Positions 7,208-18,235 of a DNA stretch of 64,000 nt are shown here, piece after piece (positions within the stretch are counted from its first letter, which is position 1; the number at the start of each line of letters is the position of its first letter). The notes below the pieces were generated by a model that was not told the DNA's origin, searched no databases, and saw only the letters and a program-made list of their open reading frames with translations. Both the position numbers and the translations under genes were made by a program. Origin of the DNA: Myxococcus qinghaiensis (lineage in GTDB: Bacteria; Myxococcota; Myxococcia; Myxococcales; Myxococcaceae); assembly GCF_024198215.1 (NCBI RefSeq), contig NZ_JAKCFA010000006.1, positions 430,205-494,204 of the forward strand, in the 5' to 3' direction.

Positions 7208-9427
7208 ATGCTTTTGAAGAGAGGTCGCGGAGTCGTAGGTGCCACGCTGCTGTGCCTGACCATGGGGGCCTGCACCGAGGCCACCCCTCCGAAGGACAGC
7301 AAGGAAGCGGTGAACGAGAAGACCTCGGAGGCGCTCACGGGCGCGCACCAGGTCCTCGCCGTCGACAAGGACTCCGTGCCCACCTTCGTCAAGGGGCCCT
7401 TTGGCGCAGCGCCGACCAGCGAGGCCGCCCTCCGGGGACTCCAGCCCGCGACGCTGGCACCCGTGCTGGCGCAGGTGGCCCCGCTGTTCAAGGTGAAGCC
7501 CGAGCAGCTCTTCCTGAAGCGGGCCTACGTCGGCGCGGATGGGGATGCGCACTTCCGCTATGGAGTGCGAGTCAACGGCGTCGAAATCATGGGCGCGGAG
7601 CTGCGGCTGCACGCTCGCGACGGCCAGGTCTTCGCCGCCAACGGAGATGCACGCACGGACCTGCCCTCCTCGTCAGCGGTCGCCACCGTCTCCTCGGAGC
7701 TCGCGGTGGAGCAGGCCCTGAAGGACAAGTCCTCGCCGGCTGACGCCACCCTCGTGGGCAAGCCGGAGCTCGTCTACTGGCGCGACGGCGGACAGCTCCT
7801 GCTCGCCTACAGCCTGCGCATGAAGGGCGAGTCACTGAAGGGCGAGCCCGTGGACGACACCGTGCTCGTCAACGCGCGCTCGGGCGACGTCTTCGAGCGC
7901 CTCACCCACATCCACGGCGCGCTGGACCGCCGGGTCTACGACGGCAGGCAGGGCCCGGGCCTTCCGGGCACCGGGAGCCGCATGGAGGGAGACCCTCCGG
8001 TCCTCGACCCCATCGTCAACGCGGCCTACGACAACACGGGGGCCGTCTGGCGTTGCTACAAGGAGCTGTTCAACCGCGACTCCTACAACAACGCGGGCGC
8101 CCCGCTCATCACCACCGTTCACCACCGGGTGAACTACGTGAATGCGTTCTGGAACGGCACGCAGATGGTGTTCGGCGACGGCGATGGGAACACCGCCACC
8201 AACCTGGCCAATGCCATCGACATCACCGCGCACGAGCTGACGCACGCGGTGACGGAGTACGAGTCGAACCTCATCTACTCCGGCGAGTCCGGCGGCCTGA
8301 ACGAGGCCATCTCCGACATCTTCGGCGCCGTGTGCGAGTGGCACTCGGAGGGGAAGGTCATCGACGCGGGGACGTTCATGATTGGCGAGGATGTCTGGAC
8401 GCCGGAGATTCCCGGCGACGCGCTTCGCTACCTGTTCAACCCCAAGCTGGATGGGGCCTCGCTGGATGACTACGCCGACTACACCTCCGGCGTGGACGTC
8501 CACTACAGCTCCGGCATCGCCAACCTGGCGTTCTACCTGCTCTCGCAGGGTGGCACGCATCCGCGCTTCCCCGCGCGTCCCGCGGTGACGGGCGTCGGCA
8601 TCGAGAAGGCCGCCCGCATCGTCTACAAGGCGAACACGGACCTCCTGCTTCCGTCCTCCAACTTCGAGGCGGCGAAGGTCGCCACGGAGCAGGCCGCCAT
8701 CCAGTTGGGCTACGACGCGGCGACGGTCGCCTCCGTCACCGCCGCGTGGAAGGCCGTGCAGGTGGGCGTCGTCATCGAGCCCCCGGACGCCATCCCCCTG
8801 ACGCGCAACGTCCCGGTGAGCGTCTCCGGTGCCCGTGGCGCCAAGGCCTACGCCATCGGTCAGGTGCCTGAGGGCGCGACGAACCTGCGCTTCGCCCTGT
8901 CGGGTGGAACGGGCGACGCGGACCTGTACGTCCGCTTCGGCAACACCCCCACGACCTCCCTCTACGACTGCCGCCCCTACACCTCCGGCAACAACGAGAC
9001 GTGCACCTTCGCGGCGCCCACGAACGGCACGTGGTACGTGATGCTCAACGGCTTCACCGCCTACACCAATGCGTCGCTGGTGATGACGTACGATGGCGGC
9101 TACCTCCAGCTCGAGCCCAACGTGGCGGTGGGTGGCCTGTCCGGCGCCACCAACGGCACGAATGGCTTCTTCATCCAGATTCCGGAGGCCCCGGAGGGCG
9201 GCTACCGCAACATCACCGTGAAGGTCGAAGGCGGGACGGGCAACGCGGACCTCTACGTCCGTCGCGGCGCCTTCCCCACCCACAGCGAGTACGACTGCCG
9301 CGGCATGAAGGAGACCAACGCGGAGCGTTGCGACCTCAAGTACGTCGAGGGCGGCAAGTACTACGTGTGGCTCTACGGCGCGAAGGGCGGCTATCAGAAC
9401 GCGTCGCTCACCGTCACCTATCGCTGA
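7208..9427 (+). CDS. M4 metalloprotease paralogue, predicted lipoprotein
   Basis: 739 residues from ATG 7208, chosen for the GGGGGAAG just upstream; ATG 7175 is also in frame. Layout matches the preceding gene: signal sequence, FTP/PepSY propeptide, M4 domain with H342ELTH346 and GGLNE366, DVHYSSGIANLAFYLL, then two PPC domains. The two proteins are near-identical in the PPC and catalytic regions. The signal sequence differs in an informative way: here it ends LTMGAC, a reasonable lipobox, where the first copy has LTLGASA. A ~25-residue insertion follows the Cys. I infer that this copy is (at least transiently) lipid-anchored while the first is freely secreted. Confidence 0.93.
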   Translation: MLLKRGRGVVGATLLCLTMGACTEATPPKDSKEAVNEKTSEALTGAHQVLAVDKDSVPTFVKGPFGAAPTSEAALRGLQPATLAPVLAQVAPLFKVKPEQLFLKRAYVGADGDAHFRYGVRVNGVEIMGAELRLHARDGQVFAANGDARTDLPSSSAVATVSSELAVEQALKDKSSPADATLVGKPELVYWRDGGQLLLAYSLRMKGESLKGEPVDDTVLVNARSGDVFERLTHIHGALDRRVYDGRQGPGLPGTGSRMEGDPPVLDPIVNAAYDNTGAVWRCYKELFNRDSYNNAGAPLITTVHHRVNYVNAFWNGTQMVFGDGDGNTATNLANAIDITAHELTHAVTEYESNLIYSGESGGLNEAISDIFGAVCEWHSEGKVIDAGTFMIGEDVWTPEIPGDALRYLFNPKLDGASLDDYADYTSGVDVHYSSGIANLAFYLLSQGGTHPRFPARPAVTGVGIEKAARIVYKANTDLLLPSSNFEAAKVATEQAAIQLGYDAATVASVTAAWKAVQVGVVIEPPDAIPLTRNVPVSVSGARGAKAYAIGQVPEGATNLRFALSGGTGDADLYVRFGNTPTTSLYDCRPYTSGNNETCTFAAPTNGTWYVMLNGFTAYTNASLVMTYDGGYLQLEPNVAVGGLSGATNGTNGFFIQIPEAPEGGYRNITVKVEGGTGNADLYVRRGAFPTHSEYDCRGMKETNAERCDLKYVEGGKYYVWLYGAKGGYQNASLTVTYR

Positions 9428-9444
9428 CCCGCATAGCAACAAAG

Positions 9445-9488
9445 CTGCCCACCCGACCCCCAGGCGTCTGGCCTCCTCGGGTGGGCAG
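9445..9488 (+). terminator. Hairpin after second M4 gene
   Basis: A 12-bp perfect stem (CTGCCCACCCGA / TCGGGTGGGCAG) with a 20-base loop. The outer arms are identical to those of the terminator after the first protease while the loop has diverged, so the terminator was duplicated with the gene. Confidence 0.7.
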
Positions 9489-9712
9489 TCGCAGGAGTCC
9501 ATGTCGTCCCCGTGAGGCCCCACGCGAGCCCCCCTTCCTCCAGGACGGGCACGCGGAGCGAGGGCCCCAGGGACACCTCGCCGCCGCTTCGCGAGAGCAG
9601 GCCCTGTCGCCTCATGAGACCTGACCACTTGTTCATGCCGCGTGTGCTCGGCCCCCTGCCCTCCTGACGGAGCCTCGAGCAACTTCACGCAAGCATGCGC
9701 AATGTGGAGCAG

Positions 9713-9786
9713 GCGACACATGTCTCGCGGGTCGCGGATGTGTCCCAAGTCCGTGCAATTCCCAGGATGCGACAGAATATTGTCGC
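9713..9786. promoter_or_regulatory. Two inverted repeats of GACA...TGTC type before the kinase gene
   Basis: Within the 390-base gap 9489-9878, two sites stand out: GCGACA-N2-TGTC-T-CGC at 9713-9728 and GCGACA-N6-TGTCGC at 9769-9786. Both resemble in layout the GTGACA-N-TGTCAC repeats before the two protease genes. The second site ends 92 bases before the kinase start. I saw no other convincing gene or RNA in the gap. A shared regulator for proteases and kinase is possible but unproven. Confidence 0.35.
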
Positions 9787-9878
9787 CGACACAGGCCTTC
9801 ATCCTTGAAGTTGAGGCCTCGCCCTTCCCCCCTGCCGCGTCCTGCAAGCAACGAAGTGTGGGGCGATGACCGACTCTG

Positions 9879-12800
9879 ATGAGCCACTCGACCCAACGTC
9901 CTGGGACAGCGCGTTCCGACCTACACCCCGTGGCCGCGGCGGTGCTCGCCGGCGGAGGCGAAATGGGTGCGCTCATGCGCGCCACCGACTGGTCGAAGAC
10001 GGCCGTGGGGCCTCCTGAGACCTGGCCGCAGTCGCTGCGTACGGCGGTCAGCATCGTGCTCGAGTCCCACTTCCCCATGTACATCGCGTGGGGGCGGCAG
10101 CTCGTCCAATTCTACAATGACGGCTACCGGCCGGTGCTCGGCGCCACGAAGCACCCCTCGGCCATGGGCACCAGCGCCCAGACGACGTTCGCCGAGAGCT
10201 GGCACATCATCGGCCCGCTGTTCGACGGGGTGTGGCGAGGCGCGGCGGTCGGCTCGGTGGACTGGATGCTGCCGTTGGACCGGAACGGCTACCTGGAGGA
10301 GTGCTACTTCACGTACTCCTACAGCCCCATCCGGGACGAGAGCGGGGGCGTCGGAGGCATCCTCGTCACCCTGACGGAGACCACGGGCCGGGTGCTCGGC
10401 GAACGACGGCTGCGGACCCTCCGGGACCTCGCGGCGCGCGCGGGGACCGTCAAGCGCGAGGAGGACGCCTGGCGCGAGGCCGCGCGGGCCCTGGCCGGCA
10501 ACGCCTACGACGTTCCCTTCGCCCTGCTCTATCGCCTGGGTCCCAGCGGCGAGCTGTCCTCCGAGTTGATGGAGGCGACGGGCTGGGAGACGAAGGCCCG
10601 GGCCGCCTCGCGGTTCGGCGACCTTCCGCCCGGCGCCACCTGGTCCCTCTCCGAGGCCCTGGAGGCCCGGGGAGGCCACCTCATCCCCGACGCGCGCACC
10701 CGCTTCGGCGACCTCCCGGGCGGCCCATGGTCCGAGTCCCCCCACTCGGTCCTGGTGCTGCCCATCTCCCGCCCCGGAGCCGAGCGCCCTCATGGCTTCC
10801 TCGTCGCGGGCGTGAGCGCGCGGCGCGCCCTGGACGACGACTACCGGGGGTTCCTCGGGCTGGTGACGGACCACCTCGCCACGGCCGTCAGCAACGCCCG
10901 CGCCCACGAAGAGGAGAAGCGGCGGGCGGAGGCCCTGGCGGAGATCGACCGGTCGAAGACCGCCTTCTTCAGCAACGTCAGCCACGAGTTCCGCACGCCC
11001 CTCACCTTGATGCTCGGCCCCGTCGAGGACGCGCTGATGGATGCCGAGCATCCCCTCCCCCCGCCGCAACGCGAGCGCCAGGAGATGGTGCGCCGCAACG
11101 GGCTGCGGCTGCAGAAGCTGGTCAACACCCTGCTCGACTTCGCCCGGCTGGAGGCGGGCCGCGCCCGGGCGTCGTTCATCCCCACGGACCTGTCCGCCCT
11201 CACGCGCGACCTGGTCAGCAGCTTCGACTCGGCGATGACCACCGCGGGGCTGGAGCTGGTCGTCGCCTGCCCGCCGCTGCCCGACTCCGTCTACGTGGAC
11301 CCGGAGATGTGGGAGAAGGTTGTCCTCAACCTGCTCTCCAACGCCTTGAAGTTCACCTTCAAGGGCCAGGTCCACATCGCGCTGCAGTGGCTGGATGACA
11401 GCGTGGAGCTGACGGTGCGGGACACGGGCATCGGCATGCCGGAGGAGGAGCTGCCGCGCATCTTCGACCGCTTCCACCGCGTCGAAGGCGCGCAGGGGCG
11501 CAGCCACGAGGGCACGGGCATCGGGCTCGCGCTGGTGCGGGAGCTGGTCAAGCTTCACGGTGGCACCGTGACGGTGACGAGCGCCGTCCAGCAGGGCACC
11601 ACCTTCACGGTGCGCCTGCCCACGGGCTCCGCGCACCTGGACCCGGAGCAGGTCGGGGCGGCCCGGACGCTCGACTCCACGGGGATTGGCGCCCGCGAGT
11701 TCCTGGCCGAGATTTCCCAGTGGAACGAGCCGGTGCCCTCCCTCACCGGACCCGCCCTCTCCCACTCCGAGGCGCGCATCCTCGTGGCGGACGACAACGT
11801 CGACATGCGCGGCTACCTGCTGCGGCTCCTGTCACCCCACTGGCGCGTGGACGCGGTGAGCCATGGCGCCCAGGCGCTCGCCTCCGCGCGTGAGAATCCC
11901 CCCGACCTCATCCTCTCCGACGTGATGATGCCGGGCGTGGGCGGCCTGGAGCTGGTGCGGGCCCTGCGCGCCGACGAGCGCACGCGCTTCATCCCCATCC
12001 TGCTGCTGTCCGCGCGGGCCGGCGAAGAGGCCACCATCGAGGGGCTGCGCAGCGGCGCGGACGAGTACCTGGTCAAGCCCTTCTCCGCCAACGAGCTCAG
12101 GGCACGCGTCAACGCCCTGCTCACCGTGTCCCAGCTCCGGCAGGAGGCGCTCCGCGCCGAGCGCATCCACGCGGAGGAGGCCCGAGGCCTGCTCGAGGAG
12201 GCCCAGCGCGCCACCCGCTTGCGAGAAGAGACGCTCGCGGTGGTCAGTCACGATTTGCGCTCGCCCCTCACCACCATCCGCACCGCCGCCGAGCTGCTCC
12301 AGCGAAGCTCCCGGGAGGGCGACAAGGGCGCGCGCGTGCACAAGCAGGCGGAGTCGATTCACCGCGCCGCCACCCGGATGAACCGGCTCATCGACGACCT
12401 GCTCGACCTGGCGAGCATCGACACCGGGACGCTCTCCGTCGACCCGCGGCCGCAGCGCGTGGAAGACCTGGTGCACGAAGTCCAGGAGCAGTTCGAGCCC
12501 CAGGCGGCGGAGAAGGGCCTGTCGCTCGACAGCGAGGTGACGCCCGGACTCATCCTGCAGTGTGACAGGGAGCGCTTCCTCCAGGCGTTCGGCAACCTCA
12601 TCTCCAATGCCATCAAGTTCACGCCGCCCGGGCCGGGAGGCCGCATCCACCTGCGGGCCGGACACGCCCCGGGGATGCCCGGCATCCGCTTCAGCGTGAC
12701 GGACAGCGGCCCAGGCCTTTCACCCGAGGCCCAGCGCCACCTCTTCGACCGTCACTGGCACGCGGCCCAGAAGCGGCGCGACAGCCATGGCCTGGGGCTC

Positions 12801-15800
12801 TCCATCGCCAAGGGCATCGTGGAGAGCCACGGCGGACAGCTCCTCCTGGAGGCCACCTCCGACACCGGCAGCACGTTCTCCTTCTGGCTCCCCGCCGAGC
12901 CGCCCTCCGGACAGCTCGCCGTGGCCCCGCGCCCGGTGCCCGCGAAGGACGCCTCGCGGGAGCAATTCATCCTGAGCGGCGGCGACATGGGCGCCCTGAT
13001 GCGCGCCTTCGACTGGCGGACAACGGCGCTGGGGCCGATGGAGCGCTGGCCCCAGTCGCTGCGCACCTCGGTCAGCACGATGCTGCGCTCTCCGTACCCC
13101 ATCATCCTGTTCTGGGGGCCGGAGCTGAACATGCTCTACAACGACCCGTTCCGGCCCATCCTCGGGACGAAGCATCCGCTGACGCTGGGCGCGCGCGGCT
13201 CGGAGGCGCTGGCGGAGGAGTGGAAGCTGCTGGGCCCCCTGATGCAGCGCGTGCACGAGACGGGAGAGCCGCTCTTCATCGAGAACGGCAACGTCAACTT
13301 CGCGCGGCGGCCCGGCGGCCTTCGGGAAGAGGCCTACTTCACCTGGTCCTACAACCCCACCATCGGCGAGTCGGGGGAGATCGCCGGCCTCTTCGCCATC
13401 GCGAGCGAGACGACGCGGCAGGTCGTCGGAGACCGGCGCCTGGCCATCCTCCGGGAGCTGTCCATCCGGGCGGCGCTCAGCGCCAAGGTCGATTCGCTCT
13501 TCGTCGCGCTGGAAGAAGTCCTCACGCCCGCCGGCCACGACCTGCCCTTCGGCCTGCTCTACGTCGTCCGGGGCGAGCAGGCGCAGCTCGTCACCTGCGC
13601 CAACCTGCCCCGAGGCTCGCCCGCGGCGCCCACCGCGCCACGCCTGGACGAGACGAGCGCGTGGCCGCTCGCCAGCGTCGCCCGCGAGGGGAAGGAGATG
13701 CTGGTCGACGACCTGGCGACGAGATTCGGTCCCCTCCCCGGCGGCCCCTGGCCCGAGCCCACGACTCGCGCGCTGCTGCTTCCGGTGCCCATGGGCGCGG
13801 ACGCGGAGCTGATGGGCGTGTTCGTCGCCGGCATCAGTCCGCTGCGGGCGCTGGATGACGAGTACCGGAGCTTCCTGCAGTTGCTCGCGCGGCAGCTCGC
13901 CGCCAGCTTCGCCAGTGCCCGCGCCTACGAGCAGGAGCGACTGCGCGCCGAACAGCTCGCCCTGTTGGACCAGGCCAAGACGGCCTTCTTCAGCAACGTC
14001 AGCCACGAGTTCCGCACGCCGCTCACGCTGATTCTCGGGCCCATCGAAGACGCCATGAACCGGGAGCCCAAGGTCCTGGAGTCGGAGCAGCTGGACCTGG
14101 TGCGCCGCAGCGCGCTGCGGCTCTACAAGATGGTCAACACGCTGCTCGACTTCTCGCGCATGGAGGCCGGACGGACGCAGGCCACCTACGTCCCCACGGA
14201 CCTGGCCACCTTCACGCGCAACCTGGCGAGCACCTTCGAGTCCGCGGTGGGCAGCGCCGGGCTGCGGCTGGTGGTGGACTGTCCCCCGCTGCCCGAGCCC
14301 ATCTACGTGGACCCGGAGATGTGGGAGAAGGTTGTCCTCAACCTGCTCTCCAACGCGGTGAAGTACACCTATGCGGGCGAGATTCGCGTGGGCCAGCACT
14401 GGCGCGACGGGGGCGCGGTCCTCACGGTGCGGGACACCGGCGTGGGGATTCCCGAGGAGGACCTCCCGCGCATCTTCGAGCGCTTCTACCGCGTGCGCGC
14501 CACCCAGGGTCGGAGCCACGAAGGGACGGGCATTGGCCTCGCCATGGTGGAGGAGCTCGTCAAGCTGCACGGGGGCGAAGTCTCCGTGACGAGCCGGTTG
14601 GGCGAGGGCACCACCTTCACGGTGCGGCTGCCGGGCGGCTCGGCCCACCTGCCCGAGGAGCGAATCGACCACAAGCCCCGCTCGCGCTCGTCGGCGGCCT
14701 GGGCCGCGCCCTACGTCCAGGAGGCGCAGCGGTGGTCGGCCTCGGACACGCCCCTGCTCCAGTCCGCGACGACGGAGAACTCTGACGACGCGCAGCTGGA
14801 CATCCCCGAGTCGCTGACGTCCTCGCGCATCCTCCTGGTCGACGACAACGCCGACCTGCGCAGCTACGTCTCGGGGTTGCTGGGCCGCCGCTTCTCCCAC
14901 GTGGAGACGGCCATGAACGGCCGTGAGGCGCTGGAGCGGGCGCGCCTCCAGCCGCCCGACCTCATCCTCTCCGACGTGATGATGCCGGTGCTGGACGGCT
15001 TCGGCCTCGTGCGCGAGCTGCGCGCCGACCCGCGCACGCGGGCCATCCCCATCATCCTGCTCTCCGCGCGCGCGGGCGACGAGTCCACGGTGGAGGGCCT
15101 GTCGAGCGGCGCGGATGACTACCTGGTCAAGCCCTTCTCCGCGCGCGAGCTCATGGCCCGGGTGCGCACGCAGCTGGAGATGGTCAGCGTGCGGCGGGAG
15201 GTGACGCGCAAGGAGCTGGAGAAGGAGGCGCTGCTGGACTCCGTGCACCTGCGTGACGAGTTCCTCAGCCTGGTCAGCCATGAGCTGCGCACCCCGGTGA
15301 GCGTCTTGACGCTCAACATCCAGACCCTGTTGCGCAACCTGGACCGAACGGACACCCAGCTCTCACCCGAGGAGCTGGTGCGGAGCCGGGCGCAGACGAC
15401 GGAGAAGCAGCTCCAGCGCCTGACGCGGCTGGTGGAGCACCTGCTGGACGTGTCCGAGTTCGTCACCGGCCGCCTGGCGCTGGTCCGCCAGGACGTGGAT
15501 GTGATTGCCATCGTGAAGGACGTCATCGAGGGGTCGCGGGAGAAGGCCGCGCGCGCCGAGTCCGCGCTCGCGTGGACCGCCCCGCCCGCCGTGGTGGGCC
15601 GGTTCGACCCGGAGCGGCTGCGCCAGCTCGTGGAGAGCCTGGTCGACAACGCCATCAAGTTCGGCGCGGGCAGGCCCATCGAGGTCAGCGTGGCCTCCTC
15701 GGCGGGCAGCGTCCGCATCAGCGTGGTGGACCATGGCCCCGGCGTCGCCTCCGAGGACGGCGAGCGCATCTTCGGCCGCTTCGAGCGCGCCGTCTCCGCG

Positions 15801-15944
15801 CGCAACCACGGAGGCTTCGGGCTGGGCCTGTGGATGGCGCTCCACATCGCCGAGGGGCACGAGGGAGGCATCCACCTGACGCCCACGGAGGGCGGCGGCG
15901 CCACCTTCACCGCCGAGCTGCCGCTGACAGCGCCGGAGGGCTGA
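9879..15944 (+). CDS. Giant hybrid histidine kinase with four kinase cores and two receivers
   Basis: 2021 residues with no membrane segment. The protein is an internal tandem duplication of one ~1000-residue unit. First unit: PAS-like domain (~25-170, GEMGALMRATDW), GAF-like (~185-345), HisKA with His369 (SNVSHEFRTPL), HATPase, receiver with Asp681 (LILSDVMM), second HisKA with His791 (VSHDLRSPL) and HATPase. Second unit: PAS-like from ~1030, GAF-like, HisKA His1376, HATPase, receiver Asp1699, HisKA His1801, HATPase. All four phospho-His, both receiver Asp and the G-box motifs appear intact. It probably senses a cytoplasmic or small-molecule cue and runs an internal phosphorelay; no separate response regulator gene lies beside it. 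The start is supported by position only. Confidence 0.92.
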   Translation: MSHSTQRPGTARSDLHPVAAAVLAGGGEMGALMRATDWSKTAVGPPETWPQSLRTAVSIVLESHFPMYIAWGRQLVQFYNDGYRPVLGATKHPSAMGTSAQTTFAESWHIIGPLFDGVWRGAAVGSVDWMLPLDRNGYLEECYFTYSYSPIRDESGGVGGILVTLTETTGRVLGERRLRTLRDLAARAGTVKREEDAWREAARALAGNAYDVPFALLYRLGPSGELSSELMEATGWETKARAASRFGDLPPGATWSLSEALEARGGHLIPDARTRFGDLPGGPWSESPHSVLVLPISRPGAERPHGFLVAGVSARRALDDDYRGFLGLVTDHLATAVSNARAHEEEKRRAEALAEIDRSKTAFFSNVSHEFRTPLTLMLGPVEDALMDAEHPLPPPQRERQEMVRRNGLRLQKLVNTLLDFARLEAGRARASFIPTDLSALTRDLVSSFDSAMTTAGLELVVACPPLPDSVYVDPEMWEKVVLNLLSNALKFTFKGQVHIALQWLDDSVELTVRDTGIGMPEEELPRIFDRFHRVEGAQGRSHEGTGIGLALVRELVKLHGGTVTVTSAVQQGTTFTVRLPTGSAHLDPEQVGAARTLDSTGIGAREFLAEISQWNEPVPSLTGPALSHSEARILVADDNVDMRGYLLRLLSPHWRVDAVSHGAQALASARENPPDLILSDVMMPGVGGLELVRALRADERTRFIPILLLSARAGEEATIEGLRSGADEYLVKPFSANELRARVNALLTVSQLRQEALRAERIHAEEARGLLEEAQRATRLREETLAVVSHDLRSPLTTIRTAAELLQRSSREGDKGARVHKQAESIHRAATRMNRLIDDLLDLASIDTGTLSVDPRPQRVEDLVHEVQEQFEPQAAEKGLSLDSEVTPGLILQCDRERFLQAFGNLISNAIKFTPPGPGGRIHLRAGHAPGMPGIRFSVTDSGPGLSPEAQRHLFDRHWHAAQKRRDSHGLGLSIAKGIVESHGGQLLLEATSDTGSTFSFWLPAEPPSGQLAVAPRPVPAKDASREQFILSGGDMGALMRAFDWRTTALGPMERWPQSLRTSVSTMLRSPYPIILFWGPELNMLYNDPFRPILGTKHPLTLGARGSEALAEEWKLLGPLMQRVHETGEPLFIENGNVNFARRPGGLREEAYFTWSYNPTIGESGEIAGLFAIASETTRQVVGDRRLAILRELSIRAALSAKVDSLFVALEEVLTPAGHDLPFGLLYVVRGEQAQLVTCANLPRGSPAAPTAPRLDETSAWPLASVAREGKEMLVDDLATRFGPLPGGPWPEPTTRALLLPVPMGADAELMGVFVAGISPLRALDDEYRSFLQLLARQLAASFASARAYEQERLRAEQLALLDQAKTAFFSNVSHEFRTPLTLILGPIEDAMNREPKVLESEQLDLVRRSALRLYKMVNTLLDFSRMEAGRTQATYVPTDLATFTRNLASTFESAVGSAGLRLVVDCPPLPEPIYVDPEMWEKVVLNLLSNAVKYTYAGEIRVGQHWRDGGAVLTVRDTGVGIPEEDLPRIFERFYRVRATQGRSHEGTGIGLAMVEELVKLHGGEVSVTSRLGEGTTFTVRLPGGSAHLPEERIDHKPRSRSSAAWAAPYVQEAQRWSASDTPLLQSATTENSDDAQLDIPESLTSSRILLVDDNADLRSYVSGLLGRRFSHVETAMNGREALERARLQPPDLILSDVMMPVLDGFGLVRELRADPRTRAIPIILLSARAGDESTVEGLSSGADDYLVKPFSARELMARVRTQLEMVSVRREVTRKELEKEALLDSVHLRDEFLSLVSHELRTPVSVLTLNIQTLLRNLDRTDTQLSPEELVRSRAQTTEKQLQRLTRLVEHLLDVSEFVTGRLALVRQDVDVIAIVKDVIEGSREKAARAESALAWTAPPAVVGRFDPERLRQLVESLVDNAIKFGAGRPIEVSVASSAGSVRISVVDHGPGVASEDGERIFGRFERAVSARNHGGFGLGLWMALHIAEGHEGGIHLTPTEGGGATFTAELPLTAPEG

Positions 15945-15997
15945 CGGGGTTCCTCCCGGTCGACAGTGCGGCCCCCGGCCCTGCTAGACTGCGGGGC

Positions 15998-16222
15998 ATG
16001 GTGCCGCTGATCGACCGAACCCGAACCGCCCTGTCTGCCGAGGAGCGGGAGGCCCTGGAGCGAGAGCTCGGGCCCCTCACCCTGCTCCAGGACGTGGTGC
16101 GCTGGGGCTTCGCCAGCACGCCTCCGCGCGACGTGACGGAGGTGGTGGTGCAGGACGAGTTCACCCACGACGTGGTGCTGCCCTGGAAGGACGGCGGCTA
16201 CCTCGTCTTCGACACCACCTGA
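15998..16222 (+). CDS. Small unknown protein, ends at an in-frame TGA that may not be the real end
   Basis: 74 residues from ATG 15998 (GGGGC upstream). It begins MVPLIDRTRTALSAEER and ends GGYLVFDTT-TGA. The protein is acidic with a helical first half and a beta-rich second half, and no known domain is recognised. The same frame continues beyond TGA 16220 for another 58 ordinary codons to a second TGA at 16397 (next entry). The stop may therefore be a nonsense mutation, a sequencing error or a recoded codon. It lies 53 bases after the kinase gene on the same strand. Confidence 0.6.
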   Translation: MVPLIDRTRTALSAEEREALERELGPLTLLQDVVRWGFASTPPRDVTEVVVQDEFTHDVVLPWKDGGYLVFDTT

Positions 16223-16399
16223 CTCGGCGGAGTCAACGCGGTCTCCGTGTGGGACCGTCGACCCAGCGCTGATGACCTGCTCGACGCCCGGCTCGCCGAG
16301 GGCTGGACGCCCACGCCCACCGGCACCGTCGACGGAGACGTCATCATGGGCCATGCCGCGTGCAGGGTGCCGCCCGCCAAAGGCAAGGCGACACCCTGA
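16223..16399 (+). other. In-frame continuation after TGA 16220
   Basis: Fifty-eight sense codons in the same frame as the preceding gene, beginning LGGVNAVSVWDRRPSADDLL and ending at TGA 16397. Composition and third-position GC look fully coding. There is no ribosome site or convincing start of its own; a GTG lies at ~16247. The continuity DTT-stop-LGG suggests the stop replaced a codon one base away from TGA, such as Cys TGC/TGT or Trp TGG. A weak hairpin (CGGAG / CTCCG, 10-base loop holding GCGGT) follows the TGA within 25 bases, as a bacterial SECIS would, but it is short. Confidence 0.5.
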
Positions 16400-16411
16400 G
16401 CGACAAGGGGA

Positions 16412-18100
<1,689 letters not shown>

Positions 18101-18235
18101 GATGGGGGCGAATCCTCGTGAAGCCGCCCGGGGCCGGCAAGCGATTCCTTGCACCCTCGCCGTTCCCAGCGGGCCTCCAAGCACAACATCCGGGCCGTGG
18201 GACTCCTTCCGCCCCCGAAGCAACGGGGCGCCCGG

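Noticed and set aside
9418..9636. Possible small minus-strand gene (72 codons) after the second protease
   Set aside because: It overlaps the terminator and the protease stop, has no ribosome site, and its last third is shadow-like; only the first 40 residues look protein-like.
7832..10084. A 750-codon minus-strand frame across the second protease and into the kinase
   Set aside because: Composition is that of a shadow frame and it crosses two well-supported genes and a terminator.
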